Below, piece after piece: positions 1-8,691 of a stretch of 64,000 nucleotides of DNA (the stretch's first letter is position 1; each line of letters begins with the position of its first letter). The DNA is from Parafrankia irregularis (GTDB lineage: Bacteria; Actinomycetota; Actinomycetes; Frankiales; Frankiaceae), in contig NZ_FAOZ01000028.1 in assembly GCF_001536285.1 (NCBI RefSeq), forward strand, positions 56,337 through 120,336, written 5' to 3'. Below the pieces are notes generated by a model. It ran no database searches, had not been told where the DNA came from, and saw only the letters and a program-made list of their open reading frames with translations. The position numbers and the translations under genes are program-made.

Positions 1-44
1 ACGGTGATGAGGATCCGTTCGTCGGCCGGTACGTCCCCCGCCAT
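1..44 (-). CDS. 5' end of an unidentified gene, cut by the window edge
   Basis: An open frame begins with ATG at 44 and runs leftward off the window, giving MAGDVPADERILIT. Only 14 codons are visible, so no function can be assigned. A purine stretch (GAGAGGA) lies about 15 bases upstream, rather far for a ribosome-binding site. It has the same strand as the small gene at 170-391 and could follow it in one transcript. Confidence 0.3.
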   Translation of the reverse strand, partial: MAGDVPADERILIT

Positions 45-169
45 GGGAAATCAGGTGTCCTCTCGTAGGGAATGCTTTGCGAGGTTGTATCGCGTTGAGT
101 CGACGTTGTTGTCGGATTTCCGGTTTTCTGGCAGCAACCGACCCGGCGGTGGTCCGGGCTGCCCCGGGT

Positions 170-391
170 TCACTGCTGCAGGCGCGGACCCGGGTTGAAG
201 GTCGGCGGGGCCGGCGCAACCGGGGCGCCCTGCTGCCACGAGCTGCCGACGGCCAGCCGGTCCGGTGCGGCCATGGCGTCTGCGACCTTTCCCATCAGCG
301 CCTCGACCAGGCGCACAGCCTGCGCCGTCGCCAGGTTCAGAACAATCTCCGAATCCCCGGCGATCTGGAAGCGCACCGATACGTCAGCCAT
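170..391 (-). CDS. Small conserved-looking protein of unknown function (73 aa)
   Basis: The 73-residue product starts MADVSVRFQIAGDSEIVLNL. The first 40 residues look like a compact fold: two beta-type stretches, then an amphipathic helix (residues 21-40, rich in Ala, Val and Leu). The C-terminal 30 residues are Pro/Ala/Gln-rich and probably disordered. A GAAGGG purine stretch sits at usable spacing before ATG 391. The gene is divergent from the Nif3-like gene at 552. I do not recognise the family. It is called because the N-terminal composition is protein-like and no better frame exists on either strand. Confidence 0.5.
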   Translation of the reverse strand: MADVSVRFQIAGDSEIVLNLATAQAVRLVEALMGKVADAMAAPDRLAVGSSWQQGAPVAPAPPTFNPGPRLQQ

Positions 392-551
392 GCTCCAACC
401 CTTCTTTCCGGCGTGGTAACCCCGTGCGGACGTCCTACGCCAGGGGTGACGTTACGGGTCAGGCATGGACGAACTGACGGCGCCCGGTCAGTTGACGGCG
501 GATGGTCACCGGTCGACACCCCCGAGCGGTCGTCCGGGTAAGGTCGCGGGG

Positions 552-1646
552 ATGACCACCGTTGCTGCGACGGTCCGTGACTGCGTCTGGGCGCTCGAAT
601 CGTGCTATCCACCGGCCTGGGCCGAGGCATGGGACGCGGTCGGGCTGGCGGTCGGCGACCTGGATGCCCCGGTCCACGACGTGCTGTTCGCGGTGGACCC
701 CACGCCCGAGGTCGCCGCCGAGGCGGCCGCCAGGGCCCAGCTGCTGGTGACCCACCATCCGCTCTTCCTGCGCGGCGCCCACAGCGTCGCCGAGTCGACG
801 CCCGGCGGCCGGGTCGTGGCGACGCTGGTCCGGGCCGGGGTGGCGCTGTTCACCGCGCACACGAACGCCGACGTCGCGGACCCGGGCGTCAGTGACGCCC
901 TGGCGGCGGCGATCGGCCTGCGCGACGTCGGGCCGCTGGTGCCCAACGGGTCGCGCGCCGAGGGTGGGCGCGTGCGCACGCGGACCGATGCCGGCACCGA
1001 GTGCCGCGGGCTCGGGCGGGTCGGTGTCCTGCCGGCAGCCGAGCCGCTCGCGCAGTTCTGCCAGCGGGTCGCGCAGGCGCTGCCGGTGACCGCCGGTGGG
1101 GTGCGGGCGACCGGCGCTCCCGACCGGGCCGTGCGCCGGATCGCCGTGTGCGGCGGCGCGGGTGGCGAGCTCGCCGCGGCGGCCGCGGCGGCCGGGGCGG
1201 ACGTGCTGGTGACCGCGGACGGCCGCCATCACCACACCCTCGACGCGGTCGGGGCGCATCCCCTGGTCATCGTCGACGTCGCGCACTGGGCCAGCGAATG
1301 GCCGTGGCTCGCCGGTGCCGCCGACCGGCTGCGTGCCGGGCTGGCCGCGCGGGGACGTACCGTGAACACGGCGGTGTCCACACTTGTCACGGATCCGTGG
1401 CGGCTGCAGGTGTCGGCGACACCCCGGCCGGACCAGCCGGCCCAGCCGGACCAGCCGGCCCAGCCGGAACGGCCGGCCCAGCCGGAACGGCCGGCCCAGC
1501 CGGAACGGCCCGAGCAGCCGGAACGGCCCGAGCAGCGTGACCAGCAGGACCAGCCAGAACAGCCCGACCACGCAGATCATCTGCCCGCTCCGGTCCACGC
1601 GCCGGGTGCGCGTCCGGAAGAAGGGTTCCAGGCGAGGAGCTCATGA
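552..1646 (+). CDS. Nif3-like dinuclear metal-centre protein (YbgI/YqfO family)
   Basis: Family members form hexameric rings with two metals per subunit. They are often annotated as GTP cyclohydrolase type 2 homologues, but their true role is unsettled. Visible metal-ligand motifs are VTHHPLF (His68-His69), AHTNAD (His103, Asp107) and a late DVAHWASEWP motif, in the expected order. The core covers about residues 1-285. After it comes a 70-residue tail of Gln-Pro-Glu/Asp-Arg-Pro-Ala repeats, encoded by imperfect 15-18 bp DNA repeats (about 1430-1560), which typical members lack. ATG 552 is preferred because it begins at the conserved N-terminus; an in-frame ATG at 465 would add 29 unconserved residues. 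The stop overlaps the next start (ATGA), so the two genes are translationally coupled. Confidence 0.88.
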   Translation: MTTVAATVRDCVWALESCYPPAWAEAWDAVGLAVGDLDAPVHDVLFAVDPTPEVAAEAAARAQLLVTHHPLFLRGAHSVAESTPGGRVVATLVRAGVALFTAHTNADVADPGVSDALAAAIGLRDVGPLVPNGSRAEGGRVRTRTDAGTECRGLGRVGVLPAAEPLAQFCQRVAQALPVTAGGVRATGAPDRAVRRIAVCGGAGGELAAAAAAAGADVLVTADGRHHHTLDAVGAHPLVIVDVAHWASEWPWLAGAADRLRAGLAARGRTVNTAVSTLVTDPWRLQVSATPRPDQPAQPDQPAQPERPAQPERPAQPERPEQPERPEQRDQQDQPEQPDHADHLPAPVHAPGARPEEGFQARSS

Positions 1647-2386
1647 AGGCCGACCCAGCAACGCAGCTTCGCCTCCTCGACCTCCAGGCGCTGGACACCG
1701 CGCTTGACCGGCTCGCCGCCCGGCGCCGCGCCCTGCCGGAGCTCGCGACCATCGCCGAGCGGTCGGCGGCGTTGGACAGCGCCGACGCGGACATCGTCCG
1801 GGTACAGACGGAGATCGCGGACATCGGGCGCGCCCAGCGGAAGCTGGAGACCGAGATCGAGCTCGTCCGCACCCGCGCCGACCGCAACCGCACCCGGGTC
1901 GACTCCGGCCAGGTCGGCAACCCGCGGGAGCTGGAGAACCTGCAGGCGGAGCTGGCCTCGCTGGCCCGCCGCCAGGGCGTGCTCGAGGACGAGGCGCTCG
2001 AGCGCATGGAGGCGGTCGAGGCACTCGAGGTGAAGCTGACCGACCAGATCGGCGGGCGAGAGCGCCTCGCGGATGAGCGGCAGGCCGCCGAGGTGCGCCG
2101 CGACGAGCAGTTCGGTGAGATCGACACCGAGGCGGCGAAGCGGCGCGGTGAGCGCGACGCGCTCGCGCCGTCGCTGCCGGGCCCGCTGATCACTCTGTAC
2201 GAGCGCATCCGCTCGTCGTCCGGGGGCGTCGGCGCGGCCGCGCTGGTGCGGCGGCGCTGCGAGGGGTGCCACCTGGAGCTGTCCGGCGGGGACCTGCGCG
2301 CGGTCGCCGCGGCCCCGGCCGACGAGGTGGTGCGCTGTGAGGAATGCCGCCGCATTCTGGTCCGAACGGCCGAATCGGGCCTCTAG
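1643..2386 (+). CDS. Coiled-coil protein with C-terminal C4 zinc ribbon (CT398/DUF164-like)
   Basis: The 247-residue protein has a long, charged heptad-type coiled coil (about residues 10-180, Glu/Arg/Leu-rich). It ends in a zinc ribbon with CxxC pairs RRRCEGCHLEL and VRCEECRRIL. Family members are widespread in actinobacteria beside the Nif3-like gene, and their role is not firmly known. The arrangement fits a nucleic-acid or protein-binding scaffold. The start is fixed by the 4-base ATGA overlap with the upstream gene. The RNase H/phosphatase gene follows after 116 bases, and the three probably form one transcription unit ending at the terminator at 3652-3685. Confidence 0.85.
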   Translation: MKADPATQLRLLDLQALDTALDRLAARRRALPELATIAERSAALDSADADIVRVQTEIADIGRAQRKLETEIELVRTRADRNRTRVDSGQVGNPRELENLQAELASLARRQGVLEDEALERMEAVEALEVKLTDQIGGRERLADERQAAEVRRDEQFGEIDTEAAKRRGERDALAPSLPGPLITLYERIRSSSGGVGAAALVRRRCEGCHLELSGGDLRAVAAAPADEVVRCEECRRILVRTAESGL

Positions 2387-2502
2387 GGCCGGATTCGTCC
2401 CCCGTCCGCTGTTCACGGCGTCGCACGGCCGGTAGAGTCTCCCCTCCCCCGTGGGGGCGGCCACCTCCTCCGCGGATCCGGACGAGCGAGGGGAGTGACG
2501 GC

Positions 2503-3639
2503 ATGAGCGCTTCGCGCAGGCTGGTCATCGAGGCCGACGGAGGTTCCCGGGGCAATCCCGGGCCTGCCGGGTACGGCGCCCTCGTCCGGGACCCGGCGAC
2601 CGGTGAGGTGCTCGCGGAGCGGGCCGCCGCGATCGGGACGGCCACCAACAACGTCGCCGAGTACGAGGGCCTGCTCGCGGGGCTGCGGGCCGCCGCCGAC
2701 GTCGCCCCCGACGCCGACCTCGAGGTCCGGATGGACTCCAAGCTCGTCGTCGAGCAGATGAGCGGGCGCTGGAAGATCAAGCACCCGTCGATGCGCCCGC
2801 TCGCCACCGAGGCCTCGGGGCTCGTCTCGCGGTTCCCGAGCGTCCGGTTCGTCTGGGTGCCCCGGGCCCGTAACGCCGACGCCGACCGGCTGGCCAACGA
2901 GGCGATGGACGCGGCTGCCGCGGGCCGCACCTGGGAACCCACGATCCCGCAGTCGCCGGATCCGCTGCCGCACCAGGCGCCGACCACCAACCGCCTGTCC
3001 GGGTGGATGGCCCCGCCCGCGCCGCCGACCGTCACGGTCCTGCTCCGGCACGGCCAGACACCGCTGTCGGTGGAGAAGCGGTTCAGCGGCACGGTGGAGG
3101 CCTCGCTCACCGACACCGGGCTCCTGCAGGCCGCGGCGGCGGCCGACCGGCTGGGTGCCGAACCGTTCGACGCCGTCATCTGCTCGCCGCTCAAGCGGGC
3201 GCGCCAGACCGCCGACGCGCTCGCGCGCGACTACGTGATCGACGAGGACCTTCGCGAGACCGACTTCGGTGCCTGGGAGGGGCTGACGTTCGCCGAGGTC
3301 CGGGAACGTTTCCCGAACGAGCTGAACGCCTGGCTGGCAGATCCGGCGGTACCGCCGCCGGGTGGGGAGAGCCTGCTGGGCACTGTCGCACGGGTCGCCG
3401 CGGCCCGGGACCGGATCATGGCGGAGTACGCCGGCGGCCGCGTCCTTGTGGTCTCACACGTGACCCCGATCAAGGGGCTCACCCAGCTGGCGCTCGCCGC
3501 CGAACCGACCGTGCTCTACCGCCTGCACCTCGATCTGGTGTCGATCACCACGATCGACTGGTATTCCGACGGGCCCGCCGTGCTGCGCGGCTTCAACGAC
3601 ACCCACCACGTGGCCCGTCTCGTCGTCGAAGGCGAGTAG
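2503..3639 (+). CDS. Bifunctional RNase H / histidine-type acid phosphatase
   Basis: Two enzymes are fused. Residues 1-140 are an RNase HI-like domain with catalytic acids in EADGGSRGNPGP, VAEYEGL and VRMDSKL plus a late NADADRLAN motif; such domains cut RNA in RNA-DNA hybrids. A linker of about 40 residues follows. Residues 180-378 are a phosphoglycerate-mutase-type phosphatase with LLRHGQT at the start and VVSHVTPIKG near the end. The Mycobacterium homologue (Rv2228c) has the same fusion and its phosphatase acts on alpha-ribazole phosphate, a cobalamin intermediate, so the same is likely here. GGGGAG lies before ATG 2503. The frame stays open upstream to 2344, but that part overlaps the preceding gene. 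Confidence 0.92.
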   Translation: MSASRRLVIEADGGSRGNPGPAGYGALVRDPATGEVLAERAAAIGTATNNVAEYEGLLAGLRAAADVAPDADLEVRMDSKLVVEQMSGRWKIKHPSMRPLATEASGLVSRFPSVRFVWVPRARNADADRLANEAMDAAAAGRTWEPTIPQSPDPLPHQAPTTNRLSGWMAPPAPPTVTVLLRHGQTPLSVEKRFSGTVEASLTDTGLLQAAAAADRLGAEPFDAVICSPLKRARQTADALARDYVIDEDLRETDFGAWEGLTFAEVRERFPNELNAWLADPAVPPPGGESLLGTVARVAAARDRIMAEYAGGRVLVVSHVTPIKGLTQLALAAEPTVLYRLHLDLVSITTIDWYSDGPAVLRGFNDTHHVARLVVEGE

Positions 3640-3651
3640 CGGCCTCGGGTG

Positions 3652-3685
3652 ACCGGCTCCCCGCGTGGGGAGCCGGTTGTTCTTT
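3652..3685 (+). terminator. Intrinsic terminator after the Nif3 - RNase H operon
   Basis: A perfect 11-bp stem (ACCGGCTCCCC at 3652-3662 with GGGGAGCCGGT at 3667-3677) closes a 4-base GCGT loop and is followed by a T-rich tract (3677-3685). It lies 12 bases after the phosphatase stop. Confidence 0.9.
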
Positions 3686-3895
3686 CGTAGCGCAAAGGTG
3701 GGTGTGTGCGGCGCCAGCGGACACACCCACCCGCACCAGTCGCGCAACAGCTGTGTCCCGCAGTGGCACACCCGGTGACGAGCCCTCCCGAGCGGACGCA
3801 GGATTCCGTGACATGTGCGGAGTGCGGGGTCCGTCGACGGCGCCACCTCGGAGGCGGTTGCCGTCCTCCGCTGTGCCACGCGGAGGACATCAACG

Positions 3896-4957
3896 ATGGA
3901 TGCCAGTTCCCGGCGCCGGCTGCTGGCCGCCGGCGCCCTGCTCCCGCTCGACCTGCTCGCCGCCGGCGAGCGCCTCGGCGTGGGTGGATGGCTGGGCGCG
4001 GGTGGGCGGCTCGGTTCGGGCGACGGCGGCATGAGTCCGCCGTCGGATCTCCTCGGGCATCTGGACGGCCGCGTCGCGCAGATCACCGCCGACTACGAGC
4101 GGTCCCCGATCAGCGCGACCGCCGCCCAGCTGCGTCGTCACCTGCCCGTTGTCCGGTCGCTGCTGCTGCGTGACTCCATCCCGCCGCTGACCCGGCTGCG
4201 GCTGCACCACGTGACCGGCCGGCTCGGCGCGCTCTGGGCCACCACCCGCCATGACCTCGGCGACGTCGCCGGCGCCGCCGCCGCGTTCGACGAGTCCTAC
4301 GCGCATGCCGCCCAGGCCGGCGACGCCACGCTGATGTGCTGGATCCGGCTGTGGCAGTCCTCCCTGGCCCGCAAGGCCGGGCGGCTGGCGGACGCGGCCG
4401 AGCTCGCCGCCGCCGGGGCCGCGCTCGTCGGCAGCGGCACGCCGGCGGCGGCGCGGGCGGCCGCCATCGAGGCCCGCGCCCACGGCGCCCTCGGTGACCG
4501 CTGGGCCGTGCACCAGGCGATCGGCCGGGCCTGGCACATAGCCGGTGCACTCAGCGAGGAGCAGCACGGCGAGCCGGGTTTCTCGATCGACACGCTGCAT
4601 GTGCTGACACTGTCCGAGCTGTCCGCCGCCGCCTACGTCGAGCTGGGCATGCCGGGCGCGGCGAGCGTCTACACCGACGCGGCGATCCACCACCTGGACG
4701 CGGCCGGTGCCACCGGCCTGCGCTCGATGGTCCGCATTGCCGCCGCCACCGCCGCGGCCAAACGACGCGACCTGGACCAGGCAGTCGAGCTCGTCGACCA
4801 GGCCCTCACGATCTCCGGCGACCGGCCGAGCACCGTCATCGCCGGGCGGTCACGAAGGTTCGTCTCGGAGGCCCGCGGCTACGTCGGCTGGCACGCCGAT
4901 CTCGACGACCTCGACGATCGCGTCCGCGCCTGGAAGGCCCCGCGACTGGCCCCCTGA
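3896..4957 (+). CDS. Helical-repeat (TPR-like) protein of unknown function, actinobacterial type
   Basis: The product has 353 residues. The N-terminus MDASSRRRLLAAGALL has a short positive stretch and a hydrophobic run, like a signal or Tat-type leader without a clear twin-Arg consensus. Residues 60-350 are nearly all alpha-helical with repeated Ala-rich pairs, like the TPR-type C-terminal half of actinobacterial XRE-family regulators, but no helix-turn-helix precedes it. It may therefore be a sensor or effector half that lost or never had its DNA-binding domain. ATG 3896 is chosen because upstream sequence in this frame (from 3815) looks non-coding and because this start gives the leader-like N-terminus. 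The 210 bases after the upstream terminator should hold its promoter, but no clear boxes are visible. Confidence 0.6.
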   Translation: MDASSRRRLLAAGALLPLDLLAAGERLGVGGWLGAGGRLGSGDGGMSPPSDLLGHLDGRVAQITADYERSPISATAAQLRRHLPVVRSLLLRDSIPPLTRLRLHHVTGRLGALWATTRHDLGDVAGAAAAFDESYAHAAQAGDATLMCWIRLWQSSLARKAGRLADAAELAAAGAALVGSGTPAAARAAAIEARAHGALGDRWAVHQAIGRAWHIAGALSEEQHGEPGFSIDTLHVLTLSELSAAAYVELGMPGAASVYTDAAIHHLDAAGATGLRSMVRIAAATAAAKRRDLDQAVELVDQALTISGDRPSTVIAGRSRRFVSEARGYVGWHADLDDLDDRVRAWKAPRLAP

Positions 4958-5044
4958 CCGCGCCGCGCGCTGACGCGCGGCCGCCTGACCGGTTTCTCGC
5001 CCGTTCCGACGTCGGCCTGAGCGGATCCGTCTGTCTGGGGCGGC

Positions 5045-6154
5045 CTACTGGTCGGCTGTGGGCGTCCGGAGGGCGGTGGGTGTGCCCGTTTCCCTCGTCG
5101 GAGCGGACGTCAGGGGCGAGGGACGGAGGGGATTGGTGTTCTCCGGCCCGTTGCACGCCGGGTACTGGGCGCACATGGTGACCGTGGCCTGGGCGACGAG
5201 GGTCCCGGCGGAGTCGTAGGCGTACAAGGTCAGCGGCATCTGGTTCACCGCGTGGTACTGGGCGACATCCGGGGTCGTGACCTGGATGTGGGTGATGAAC
5301 GCGCCGGTCGAGGGCTCGAAGGGGACGATCACGGCGTCCCCGGTCGGGAGCGCTGCGACGAGCAGGGCGACCTCCGGGGCAACCTGCCCGACGGCCCACC
5401 GTCGCGCGTTCCACTCGCCCAGCCTGCCGGACCCGTCCTCACCGGAACTGAACACCTCGACGGTGCTCGCCGGCGGCCTGGTCAGGTCGTGCCGGCCAGC
5501 CGGCCACAGAAAAGGTCCGTTCAGGTCGGCGAAGTCGGATTCGGTGCCAGTCGCCGCGTCGGTGTAGGCCCGACACATCCCGGCACCACCGGCATCCGCG
5601 ATCAGGACCTGCAGGCCCCGCCGGCTGGCGACGGCGATCATCTGGCGCGCCGCGTTCGGTGGCAGCTGAGCTTCACCCGGCGTGTGGCAGCGGGCGTCGA
5701 CGAAGCCCCGCTGGGCGGTGGTGAGAGTCAGCAACTGCGGGGTGTCCACGTAGTGCAGCTGGATCGGCGGCCTGCCCGCGGCGGCCGGTACCTCGGTGGG
5801 GTTGGTGGTCGGCGGGGCGGGGCGGACCGGCGGTGGGCTGAGGGCTGGCGGCGGGCTGAGGGCTGGCGGCGAGGTGCGAACCACGCCGGGAGACCCGTCC
5901 GCGGGCCGGATCGTCGTCCGGCCCTCCGGTTGGCCACCGGTGAGGACACCCACCCCGACCAGGACGGCCGCGAGGACCGCGGCGCCGGCTGGGACGGCGA
6001 CGGTGAGGCGACGGCGCCGCCGTCGGGCGGCAGGCCCCGCGGCCACCGCGGCCGGCACCAGCCCGGCGGGCAGGCGGACATCCAGTTGGTCGGCCGCTGT
6101 GTGCAGCCAGCCGGCGACCGCGTCGTCGGAGCTGGGCGGTGCGGTCTCGTTCAT
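5045..6154 (-). CDS. Single-pass membrane protein, putative anti-sigma factor for the adjacent SigE-family sigma factor
   Basis: The 369-residue protein has a cytoplasmic N-terminus of about 45 residues, an Arg-rich stretch, one transmembrane helix (about residues 50-72, Val/Ala-rich) and a large extracytoplasmic domain. Its start overlaps the sigma-factor stop by 4 bases (6151-6154), so the two are co-translated. That is the usual layout for a sigma/anti-sigma pair. The HxxxCxxC zinc motif of classical ZAS anti-sigma factors is absent, so the call rests on gene order and topology. After the membrane helix comes a Pro-rich spacer with a repeated SPPPAL unit, then a domain with three Cys that may sense a cell-surface signal. 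Confidence 0.7.
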   Translation of the reverse strand: MNETAPPSSDDAVAGWLHTAADQLDVRLPAGLVPAAVAAGPAARRRRRRLTVAVPAGAAVLAAVLVGVGVLTGGQPEGRTTIRPADGSPGVVRTSPPALSPPPALSPPPVRPAPPTTNPTEVPAAAGRPPIQLHYVDTPQLLTLTTAQRGFVDARCHTPGEAQLPPNAARQMIAVASRRGLQVLIADAGGAGMCRAYTDAATGTESDFADLNGPFLWPAGRHDLTRPPASTVEVFSSGEDGSGRLGEWNARRWAVGQVAPEVALLVAALPTGDAVIVPFEPSTGAFITHIQVTTPDVAQYHAVNQMPLTLYAYDSAGTLVAQATVTMCAQYPACNGPENTNPLRPSPLTSAPTRETGTPTALRTPTADQ

Positions 6155-6786
6155 GGAAGCTCCTCCTGCCCGATGACGGGGCGTGCGACCCGGGACGGGT
6201 TCGGCGGGCCAACGGGGTCAGCGATGCCAGTGGGGGCAGCGAGGTCGGCGGGGCCAGGGTCTGGCCCAGAGGCAGAGCCGGGGCCGAGGCCGGTGACCGC
6301 GGGATGGGAACGCAGTTTGGCGAGGCCTTTCGCGGCCTGGCTTTTCACCGTTCCCGCCGAGCAGCGCAGCAGCGCGGCGACCTCGGCCTCGGGCCGGTCC
6401 TCGCAGTAGCGCAGCACGACGACGGCCCGCTGTCGCGGCGGCAGCGTGGCGAGCGCCGCGGCCAGCCCCACCCGGTCCTCAACGGCGGCGAGCTGCGACG
6501 ACGGCTCCGCCCGCTCCGGCGGGACGTCGACGAGAACCTGGCGGACGCGCCGGTGGCGAAACCGGCGGGCGTTCGCGTTGACCATCACCCGGCGGGCATA
6601 GGCGTCGGGCCGGTCATGGCCACGGACCCGCGGCCAGACGACGAACATGCGCACCAGCGTCGTCTGCGTCAGCTCCTCCGCCTCCCCGGCGTCGCCGGTC
6701 AGCAGGTAGGCGAACCGCAGCAGCCCGGCCGCCCGCGGCGCGAAATACGCCGTGAACCCGTCGCTGTCGCCCTCGTCTGTATGCAA
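6151..6786 (-). CDS. SigE-family ECF RNA polymerase sigma factor
   Basis: The 211-residue protein has region 2 (about residues 15-85: FAYLLTGDAGEAEELTQTTL, then VMVNANARRFRHRRVR) and region 4 (about residues 105-165: LPPRQRAVVVLRYCEDRPEA, then CSAGTVKSQAAKGLAKLR). This is the actinobacterial SigE-like ECF type. The start is TTG 6786, fixed by an excellent AAGGAGG 5 bases upstream; that site begins just after the TIR gene stop at 6802, so sigma-factor synthesis is probably coupled to the upstream transcript. The Pro/Gly-rich tail of about 40 residues after region 4 is not typical. The gene downstream is the putative membrane anti-sigma factor. Confidence 0.92.
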   Translation of the reverse strand: MHTDEGDSDGFTAYFAPRAAGLLRFAYLLTGDAGEAEELTQTTLVRMFVVWPRVRGHDRPDAYARRVMVNANARRFRHRRVRQVLVDVPPERAEPSSQLAAVEDRVGLAAALATLPPRQRAVVVLRYCEDRPEAEVAALLRCSAGTVKSQAAKGLAKLRSHPAVTGLGPGSASGPDPGPADLAAPTGIADPVGPPNPSRVARPVIGQEELP

Positions 6787-6801
6787 CCCGACCTCCTTGC
6801 C

Positions 6802-7308
6802 CTACAGAGGCCAGCAGGCGGCTCCCGGGTTGCCTGGCTTTCCGAACTCGTCCAAAGGGACCTCTCCAGGCAGCCCTGGCCGCCTGCAGTCCTCGACCCG
6901 GAAGACCAGCAGGCCCCGGCGACGTCCCAGCGGGTCGCGCTGCCAGGCGGTGCGCATCTCCGCCGTCGCGAAGGACGACTTCATATAGCGGGCCGAGAGG
7001 ATCACGACGGTGCGTGCGGCCTGTTGGAGGCCCTCGTCCATCTTCTGGATGAAGTTGTTGCCGGGCTGGAAGTCCCATTTCTGGATGACCACGCTGTAGT
7101 TCGCGTCAGTTCGCGTCCTCCAGCACCAGGCGACCCACTTGGCCCAGTCCTCGTCGGCACCGGTGTAGGAGATGAAGAAGTCCGGGCTCGCGCCGGCTCT
7201 CTCCACGGTGCCCAACTGGGTAATGCCGGCAGTATTGCAGTCACTGTCTGACAGCGGAGCGAGTGTCCATGCGCGCAGCGTGGACGGCTGAACCCCGCTG
7301 CAGGTCAT
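6802..7308 (-). CDS. Orphan TIR-domain protein, possibly truncated
   Basis: About 125 residues from DFFISYTGADEDWAKWV to the stop form a TIR domain. The Glu of the SARYMKSSFATAEM segment sits where the catalytic Glu of TIR NADases is found, and the strand GLLVFRVEDC is intact. The last helix is short and degenerate, ending ...NPGAACWPL where family members normally continue, so the C-terminus may have been lost. In Frankia such domains are often the front of TIR - NB-ARC - TPR proteins, and none of those parts follows. The start is uncertain: ATG 7308 lies 12 bases from the RNase P RNA, and GTG 7206 is an alternative. The frame stays open into the RNase P gene, which is not credible as coding. 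Bacterial TIR domains mostly act in NAD-cleaving phage defence. Confidence 0.65.
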   Translation of the reverse strand: MTCSGVQPSTLRAWTLAPLSDSDCNTAGITQLGTVERAGASPDFFISYTGADEDWAKWVAWCWRTRTDANYSVVIQKWDFQPGNNFIQKMDEGLQQAARTVVILSARYMKSSFATAEMRTAWQRDPLGRRRGLLVFRVEDCRRPGLPGEVPLDEFGKPGNPGAACWPL

Positions 7309-7319
7309 CAGTGGACGCG

Positions 7320-7743
<424 letters not shown>

Positions 7744-7854
7744 GGCTCAGCATATGGCACTGGCCGTCCTAGACTGCGTCCACGGGTATCAGTGCCCGGA
7801 ACGACGAACTCCTGCCGGCCTGGGCTGGTTGGACGCATCCGCAGGGGGCGGGCG

Positions 7855-8352
7855 ATGACGGCACCACAACAGCCGGGTGGCGGCCTGGACAAGTCGCTGA
7901 CGGCGGCCCCGGGGCAGCTCCCGCCGGCGACCGGGGCCCTGCCGGCCCAGCCGCAGCCCGGCGCGTCGGGTCCCGCCGGCACACCGGGCACGCCGGGTGC
8001 GTCGGGCACGCCGGGTGCGTCGGGCACGCCGGGTGCGCCGCCGGCACCGGGTACGCCGGGTACCGGGCCTGGCGGGGGTGCGCGGCCGGCCCGGCGTGGG
8101 GTCGCCTACTCGACCTATGCGATCACGGTGCTGGTGCTGCTGATCGCGATCGCGGTGATCCTGTTCGTGGTGAAGAACGACCAGCAGATGAGCATCTGGA
8201 TCTTCGGCTCCACGCAGGTCATGTCCGTCGCCGGCGCGCTGGCCGCGGCCGCCGCGGCGGGGCTGGTGGTGGGCCTGCTGATCGGAGTGATCCCGCAGAT
8301 CAGGCTGCGTCGTCAGCTACGTCAGCTGCGCCGGGACAACCGCACCAGCTGA
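7855..8352 (+). CDS. LapA-like (DUF1049) membrane protein with collagen-like N-terminal repeats
   Basis: The 165-residue protein begins with about 80 disordered residues rich in Gly, Pro, Ala and Thr, including four collagen-like GTPGAS/GTPGT units. An Arg-rich boundary follows, then two transmembrane helices (about 86-106 and 120-145) separated by VKNDQQMSIWIFG, and a basic tail RLRRQLRQLRRDN. This helix-turn-helix topology with an F/NxQ turn is typical of the DUF1049/LapA family, whose E. coli members help tether lipopolysaccharide-assembly proteins; the actinobacterial role is unknown. ATG 7855 is preceded by a GGGGGCGGG purine run. The gene is transcribed away from rnpB. Confidence 0.8.
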   Translation: MTAPQQPGGGLDKSLTAAPGQLPPATGALPAQPQPGASGPAGTPGTPGASGTPGASGTPGAPPAPGTPGTGPGGGARPARRGVAYSTYAITVLVLLIAIAVILFVVKNDQQMSIWIFGSTQVMSVAGALAAAAAAGLVVGLLIGVIPQIRLRRQLRQLRRDNRTS

Positions 8353-8469
8353 CCGGCGACACTGCTGCGCGTTCCCGTGGCGGCGCCGATGGCTCCGCCA
8401 CGGGGGTCGGCGTGGCTGCCCGCGAGATCCCGCCTCGGTGCGGTCGGGTCCGACGCTGCCGTTCGAAGA

Positions 8470-8509
8470 GTGAAGGCTTCTGGTTGTTCTGGCGACCAAA
8501 ATCCTTCGC
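8470..8509. repeat. Inverted repeat in the 336-bp gap after the LapA-like gene
   Basis: Arms GTGAAGGCTTCTGGT (8470-8484) and ACCAAAATCCTTCGC (8495-8509) pair at 12 of 15 positions plus one G-U, around a 10-base loop. The element is AT-richer than its surroundings and lacks a T tract, so it is not a classical terminator. A close copy of one arm recurs at 63716-63730. The rest of 8353-8688 contains no gene that I can support. Confidence 0.6.
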
Positions 8510-8674
8510 CCTTGTCAGGTAGCAATGCTGGCCGCGGCCATCGGGGCCCGGATCCGGCGCTTCTCGGGATTCTGCGACAACCTCAGCCCCGACGTGCGGC
8601 GAGCACCGGAAATCCCCGGCGCCAATCCATGACCCGCGCACCGGCGCATCGGGCGCACCGGCGCTCAGTTGAAT

Positions 8675-8691
8675 TGAATCCGAAGGATTCA
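8675..8691 (-). terminator. Short hairpin overlapping the stop codon of the MBL-fold gene
   Basis: TGAATCC (8675-8681) and GGATTCA (8685-8691) form a perfect 7-bp stem with a 3-base loop, and the TGA stop of the minus-strand gene is inside the stem. There is no clear U tract, so its effect on termination is uncertain. Confidence 0.3.
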
